Assembly (NCBI RefSeq): GCF_900106525.1
Contig: NZ_FNOG01000001.1
Location: 248,001 to 312,000, forward strand
DNA: 64,000 bases
DNA from: Lysobacter enzymogenes
GTDB taxonomy: Bacteria > Pseudomonadota > Gammaproteobacteria > Xanthomonadales > Xanthomonadaceae
Direction: 5' to 3'
Each line of letters begins with the position of its first letter. Position 1 is the stretch's first letter. Positions 59,045 to 64,000 of this stretch are shown piece by piece. The position numbers and the translations under genes are program-made. The notes under the pieces are model-generated. The model searched no databases. It was given only the letters and a program-made list of their open reading frames with translations, and was not told where the DNA came from.

Positions 59045-59071
59045 AAGAGCCCCCTTCGAGGAAGGGGGCTC
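59045..59071 (-). terminator. Rho-independent terminator of the ABC export operon
   Basis: An eleven-base stem GAGCCCCCTTC (59047-59057) with GAAGGGGGCTC (59061-59071) around loop GAG. On the minus strand it is followed by TTTCGT. It lies 44 bases past the end of the last gene of the export operon. Confidence 0.88.
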
Positions 59072-59114
59072 CGGGATCGCACCGACATTCGGCGCCGCGG
59101 CTCGGCGCCTGCGC

Positions 59115-60440
59115 TTACAACGCCCGCAGCGCCGCCGTCACCGGCAACGTCGCCGCGCGCAGCGCCGGGAACAGGCCGCCGACGAAGCCGATCGCCAGCG
59201 CCCACTTCAATCCGCTCCACAGCAAGGCGCCGGTGACGCGGAAGTCGAAGGTCAGCTGGCCGACGCCGCCGGCGATGGTGGACGCGGTGTAGCCGTTGAA
59301 GATCGCCCACGCCAGCAAGCCGCCGATCAATCCGCCGACCAAGGCCAGCAGCATCGTCTCCAGCATCACCGCCACCACCACCGGCAGGCCGCGGAAGCCG
59401 ATCGCGCGCAGGGTCGCGATCTCGCGCGCGCGGGTGGCGACGGTGGCGAACATGGTGTTGAGCGCGCCGAACACCGCGCCGATGGCCATGATCGAGCCGA
59501 CCACGATGCCGATGACGCGGATCACCGTGGTCATGGTCTCGGACTGCTTGGCGAAGTACTCGGCGGTGGTGGTCACATCGACCTGCAGGCGCGGGTCGCC
59601 GGCCAGCGCGGCCTTGAAGCTCTTGAACTCCTTGGCCGAGGTCAGCTTGGCCACCACCGCGTTGCGCGAGGCGCCGCGGCGGTAGGTCGCCGCGACCATC
59701 TCGGCGTCGGCCCACACTTCCGAATCCATCGCGTCGCCGGACTTGAACACGCCGACCACGGTCCACTGCTCGCTGCCCAGGCGGATCTGCTTGCCGACCT
59801 CCAGGCCGGCGAACTGGCGCTGCGCGCCGCTGCCGACGACGACTTCGCGCTTGCCGGTTTCGAACTTGCGGCCCTGCACGATCTTGACCTGCGGCCGCAC
59901 CAGCCAGGCGCGGTCGCCGACGCCGCGCAACTGCACGCTGCCGTCCACGTCGGGCGCCATGCCCTTGACCGGCAGGTTGGCCGCGACCACGGTCTCCGGC
60001 GAAGCCAGCGGGCGGCCGTCGGGGCCGCGGGCGATGCCGGGCACCTGTTCGATCACGTTGATGCTGGCCAGGTCCAGGGTCGACATCACTTCCGCCGCCG
60101 AGGCGCCGCGCAGCACCAGCACGCTGTCGTCGCTGCCGGTGCGCGAGAGCGTCTGGCGGTAGCCTTCGGCCATCGACAGCATCGCCACCAGTACCGCGAC
60201 CACGCCGGCGATGCCGATCACCACCACCGACGAGGAACCCAGCCGCTGGCGCAGCGTGCTGATGCCGACGCCGGCGACCGAGGCGGCCTGCTGGCCGCTG
60301 CGGGTCAGCAGCATCCACAGCGCGACCGCGGCGGCCAAGGCCAGCAGCACCGGCCACGGCGCGATCGCCCACAGCGCCAGTCCGGCGATCAGCGCGAGCG
60401 CGGTGAGCAGGCCGCGGCCCCATTTAACGAGCTTGTTCAT
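59115..60440 (-). CDS. MacB-type ABC transporter permease (2)
   Basis: A 441-residue permease with two cytoplasmic-facing helices at the N-terminus, then a MacB-like periplasmic domain (about residues 75-280; VVVIGIAGVVAVLVAML, GRKFETGKREVVVGSG), and an FtsX domain with three C-terminal helices (IGIVVGSIMAIGAVFGALNTMFATVATRAREIATLRAIGFRG). It is a separate permease without its own ATPase domain. It is last in a four-gene operon with 12 bases to the previous gene, and probably forms a heterodimeric exporter with the other permease. Confidence 0.88.
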   Translation of the reverse strand: MNKLVKWGRGLLTALALIAGLALWAIAPWPVLLALAAAVALWMLLTRSGQQAASVAGVGISTLRQRLGSSSVVVIGIAGVVAVLVAMLSMAEGYRQTLSRTGSDDSVLVLRGASAAEVMSTLDLASINVIEQVPGIARGPDGRPLASPETVVAANLPVKGMAPDVDGSVQLRGVGDRAWLVRPQVKIVQGRKFETGKREVVVGSGAQRQFAGLEVGKQIRLGSEQWTVVGVFKSGDAMDSEVWADAEMVAATYRRGASRNAVVAKLTSAKEFKSFKAALAGDPRLQVDVTTTAEYFAKQSETMTTVIRVIGIVVGSIMAIGAVFGALNTMFATVATRAREIATLRAIGFRGLPVVVAVMLETMLLALVGGLIGGLLAWAIFNGYTASTIAGGVGQLTFDFRVTGALLWSGLKWALAIGFVGGLFPALRAATLPVTAALRAL

Positions 60441-60452
60441 GTGCAGTCTCCG

Positions 60453-61619
60453 TTAGCGCCCGGACAGGGCGTCGACGATGTTCAGGCGCATCGCCCGGAT
60501 CGCCGGCAGCGCGCCGACCACCAGGCCGATGGCGACCATCAGCCCGAGCGCCATCGCCCAACTGCTGCCGCTGATCGGCGGCACGTTGATCGCGCCGCGG
60601 CTAGCGGCGCTGACGATGGGGCCGAGCACGCGCGCCAGGCCCACGCCGATCACGCCGCCGATCAACAGCAGCAGCACCGATTCGGCCAGCACCAGCATCA
60701 GCACGCTGCGGTCGGGGAAGCCGATGGTCTTGAGCACCGCCAGTTCCGAGGTGCGTTCGCGCACCGCCTGGGCCATGGTGTTGCCGGTCAGCAGCACCAG
60801 GGTGAAGAACACCGCGCCCATGATCGAGCCGACGATCAGGCCGATGTCGGCCATCTGCTTCATCCAGTTGGCCGCCGAGGCCGCTTCGGTCTGGGTCTTG
60901 CTCTCGTGGTCGGAGTTGGCCGAGATCGCGTCGATCGCCTTGGCCACGCGGTCGGCCTGGTTCACATCGCTCACCTCGGTGATGTACCAGCCGACCTGGC
61001 CGCGGTTGTACGGGTTGGAATCGTCGAAGTACTTCCAGTGCAGCAGCACCATCTGGTCGTACCAGCCGCCGGTCTTCTTGTCGGCCGCTTCGATCACGCC
61101 GACGATGTCGAAGCTCCAGTTCTTGCTGCCGTCGCTGGTGGGGAAGATGGTCGACTGCAGCGGCAGCTTCTGCCCGACCTTCCAGCCGAAGCGCTGCATC
61201 AGCTGCGCGCCGACCAGCACGCCGGTGCGGGTGTTGTCGAAGGCCTTGCGCTGGGCTTTGTCGACCTGGATTTCCGGATACAGGTCGAGATAGTTCGGCG
61301 CCACCGCGAAGCTGAAGATCTGGTTGTGCGGATCCTGGTACGCGCCGCCGAACCAGTTGGCGTAGGACACCTGCTTCACGCCCGCCACCTGGCCGATGCG
61401 GTCGTTGAGCGACATCGGCAGCGGCTGGATGAACGACAGCCGCGAACCGGTCTGCAGGCGTTTGACGCCGTTGGCGCTGTTGCCGGCCTGGTCGAAGCTC
61501 TCGCGCACGCCGTCGAGCAGGCCGAACAGCAAGAACGCGGCGACGATGGACAGCAGGGTCAGCGCCGTGCGGGTCTTGCGCCGCATCAGCTCCGCCCAGA
61601 TGAGATGGAAATATTTCAT
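60453..61619 (-). CDS. MacB-type ABC transporter permease (1)
   Basis: A 388-residue FtsX/MacB-like permease: one N-terminal helix (about residues 17-35), a ~220-residue periplasmic domain, and C-terminal FtsX helices ([43 protein letters not shown]). It is paired with a second permease (59115) rather than being fused to an ATPase. It follows the ATPase gene by 13 bases. The likely role is export of a peptide, antibiotic or lipid in a MacAB-like system. Confidence 0.9.
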   Translation of the reverse strand: MKYFHLIWAELMRRKTRTALTLLSIVAAFLLFGLLDGVRESFDQAGNSANGVKRLQTGSRLSFIQPLPMSLNDRIGQVAGVKQVSYANWFGGAYQDPHNQIFSFAVAPNYLDLYPEIQVDKAQRKAFDNTRTGVLVGAQLMQRFGWKVGQKLPLQSTIFPTSDGSKNWSFDIVGVIEAADKKTGGWYDQMVLLHWKYFDDSNPYNRGQVGWYITEVSDVNQADRVAKAIDAISANSDHESKTQTEAASAANWMKQMADIGLIVGSIMGAVFFTLVLLTGNTMAQAVRERTSELAVLKTIGFPDRSVLMLVLAESVLLLLIGGVIGVGLARVLGPIVSAASRGAINVPPISGSSWAMALGLMVAIGLVVGALPAIRAMRLNIVDALSGR

Positions 61620-61632
61620 GGCCGGTCTCCGC

Positions 61633-62325
<693 letters not shown>

Positions 62326-62581
62326 CTTCGACGTCCTCGGGCGGTGTGCGGATGCGGTGTGGGTACGGAGGCGGGTACGCGTGCGGAACCGGCGGGCGCC
62401 GCGCGCACGCAGGCGCGCCGGTCGCGGACCGGTGGAGCGCGCGCGGCGCTGAGGCTGCCGCGCGGGGTTGCGGCGGCGGCCGCCGGCCGTAGGGCCGCGG
62501 TCGCCGTGGATCGTCGCTGCGTCCGCGTCAGCGCGTGGGCGCGTCGGCGTTTGCGCGCGTCAACGTGGTCGCGTCAACGCG

Positions 62582-63850
62582 TCAATGTGTATCCGACGAA
62601 TCGGCGCCGTCGTTTTCGACACGCACCTTGGCGCCGTTCTCCAGCGAGTCCGGCGGGTCGAGCACCACGGTCTCGCCGCCGCTGAGGCCGGCGGTGACTT
62701 CGCGGTCGTCGCCGAGCTTGCGGCCCAGGGTCAGCTCGGCCTGGCGGGCCTTGCCGTCTTCGACCACGAACGCCACGTCCTTGCCGCCGCGCTGGGCCAG
62801 CGCGGCGTTGGGCAGCATCGCGCTGGGCTTGGCCGGAGCGGCGCCGGCGGGCTTGGCCGCGGCCTGTTCCAGGAAGCTGACCCGCACGCCCATGTCGGGG
62901 ACGATGCGCGCGTCGCGGCTCTTGATCGCGATGCGCACCTTGACCGTGGCCTTGCCGCGGTCGGCGGTGGGGATGATGGCGATCACCTCGGCCGGGATCT
63001 TCCAGTCCGGGTAGGCGTTGAGGGTGGCTTCCACCGGCATCTTCGGCTTGACCCGGCCGATGAAGGCTTCGCCGACGTCGACTTCGATTTCCAGCGAATC
63101 CATATCGACGATGGTGCCGATGCCGGTGCGGGTGAAGCCGCCGCCGGCCGACAGGGGCGATACGATTTCGCCCGGCTGCGCGGCCTTGGCGGTGACCACG
63201 CCTGCGAACGGCGCGCGCACGATGGTGTTGTCCACGCCCAGGTCGGAGATGCGCAGGCTGTCGCCGGAGACCTTGACGTTGCGCTGCGCGGTCACCAGTT
63301 GCGCGCGCAGCGAATCGCGCTGGGCGATGGCTTGATCGTATTGCGAGCGCGACACCAGTTGCTGCTGGGTCAGCGACGACAGGCGCGCGGCGTTGGCCTC
63401 GGCTTCCTTGAGCTGGGCCTGCACGCGCGCGACGTCGCTCTGCGCGGCCGCGAGCTGGGCGGCGCTGAGCTCGCGCTGGGCGTTGGCGTCGATCGGGTCG
63501 AGCGTGGCCATGATCTGGCCTTCCTCGACGCGCTGGCCTTCCTCGATCATCACCTCGCGCACCTTGCCGGTGATCTTGGCCGAGACCGTGGCGATGCGGC
63601 GGGCGACGATGTAGCCGGTGGCGTCGAGCACCGATGCGCCCGCGCCGCCGCTGCCGCCGCCGATCGCGGTGACGCTGGCGGTGCGCACCTGCGCGCCGGC
63701 GCTGCGGCCGAAGACGAACCAGCCCCCTGCGGCGGCCGCGACCAGCAATACCGCCACGCCGATCAATACGCCGCGGCCCGGGCCCGAGGGCGCCGGCGGG
63801 CGGTTGCGGTCGATGCGGAGTTCCTTCAGCAGATCGGCGGATGCGCTCAT
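62582..63850 (-). CDS. MacA-like periplasmic membrane-fusion (HlyD/RND adaptor) protein
   Basis: A 422-residue protein starting at 63850. After a cytoplasmic lead it has one membrane helix (GVLIGVAVLLVAAAAGGWFVFG, about residues 27-48), then the adaptor architecture: a lipoyl-like half (TGKVREVMIEEGQRVEEGQ), a coiled-coil hairpin (about 110-185, Ala/Gln/Arg-rich), the second lipoyl half (VRAPFAGVVTAKAAQPGEIV) and beta-barrel/membrane-proximal domains. It is the first gene of the minus-strand export operon and should link the ABC permeases to an outer-membrane channel such as TolC. The 150 bases to the window end show no further gene. Confidence 0.93.
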   Translation of the reverse strand: MSASADLLKELRIDRNRPPAPSGPGRGVLIGVAVLLVAAAAGGWFVFGRSAGAQVRTASVTAIGGGSGGAGASVLDATGYIVARRIATVSAKITGKVREVMIEEGQRVEEGQIMATLDPIDANAQRELSAAQLAAAQSDVARVQAQLKEAEANAARLSSLTQQQLVSRSQYDQAIAQRDSLRAQLVTAQRNVKVSGDSLRISDLGVDNTIVRAPFAGVVTAKAAQPGEIVSPLSAGGGFTRTGIGTIVDMDSLEIEVDVGEAFIGRVKPKMPVEATLNAYPDWKIPAEVIAIIPTADRGKATVKVRIAIKSRDARIVPDMGVRVSFLEQAAAKPAGAAPAKPSAMLPNAALAQRGGKDVAFVVEDGKARQAELTLGRKLGDDREVTAGLSGGETVVLDPPDSLENGAKVRVENDGADSSDTH

Positions 63851-64000
63851 GTTCCCAACCAGGACGCCAGACGTTGCGTAGTGTGACCGCGGCACCGATC
63901 CGATCCAACCTGCTTAAAGTCAGTTTTTGTCAGCGCCGTTGTCGGCGCCGGGGGCTGACAGTTGTCACCTGCGGCGGGTGTCGGCCGACGCCTGCGCGGC

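Overview
The window is very GC-rich chromosomal DNA of a gammaproteobacterium, most likely a Lysobacter-like member of the Xanthomonadaceae. That placement is inferred from the gene content: a mreBCD-mrdA-rodA block, the mltB-rlpA-dacC-type block leading to ybeD-lipB-lipA, a toxin with a xanthomonad type IV secretion tail domain, and the dense intergenic palindromic repeats. No rRNA, tRNA or CRISPR array was recognised.

Layout. 0-13.8 kb: housekeeping and accessory enzymes (nucleoside deaminase, DUF417 membrane protein, ElaA-type acetyltransferase, UbiE, an SDR, an M1 aminopeptidase lipoprotein, hydrolases, a membrane-anchored GH25 lysozyme, a PfkB/adenosine kinase). 14.3-20.7 kb: the rod-shape elongasome operon mreB-mreC-mreD-mrdA-rodA, with start/stop overlaps at mreC-mreD and mrdA-rodA. 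20.7-21.7 kb: a tandem pair of paralogous genes resembling phage 'MGCDIH' proteins. 21.8-27.3 kb: an AT-richer accessory island with an XRE-type regulator, a compact three-gene operon (STAS-like/GHKL ATPase, STAS-like DUF4325 protein, membrane protein), a decayed duplicate of a locus found again at 31.6 kb, a VOC gene bracketed by two near-identical hairpins, and two minus-strand genes (DUF4145, GIY-YIG-like) followed by imperfect palindromes resembling integron attC sites. 27.3-39.4 kb: small genes of mixed function, a 21-bp-period repeat, an AraC regulator divergent from a hydrolase, a secreted PIG-L-like protein, SIMPL, two DUF1801 and two YcxB-like proteins, and acetyltransferases.

39.6-49 kb: cell-envelope and lipoate genes (mltB and rlpA overlapping, then a PBP5/6-type carboxypeptidase; ybeD, lipB, lipA). 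49-50.3 kb: an overlapping lipoprotein/toxin pair that fits an immunity-effector module of the xanthomonad killing type IV secretion system. 50.8-64 kb: the tail-specific protease Prc, an Ada-like methyltransferase, an Lrp-type regulator, two EamA-type transporters, and a four-gene MacAB-like ABC export operon on the minus strand.

Much of the window serves peptidoglycan and envelope biology: MreBCD/PBP2/RodA build the lateral wall, MltB, RlpA and the carboxypeptidase remodel it, and Prc processes periplasmic proteins. The most interesting parts are the STAS/GHKL/membrane operon in the island and the effector-immunity pair. Several palindromic repeat families fill the spaces between operons, mostly at gene ends.
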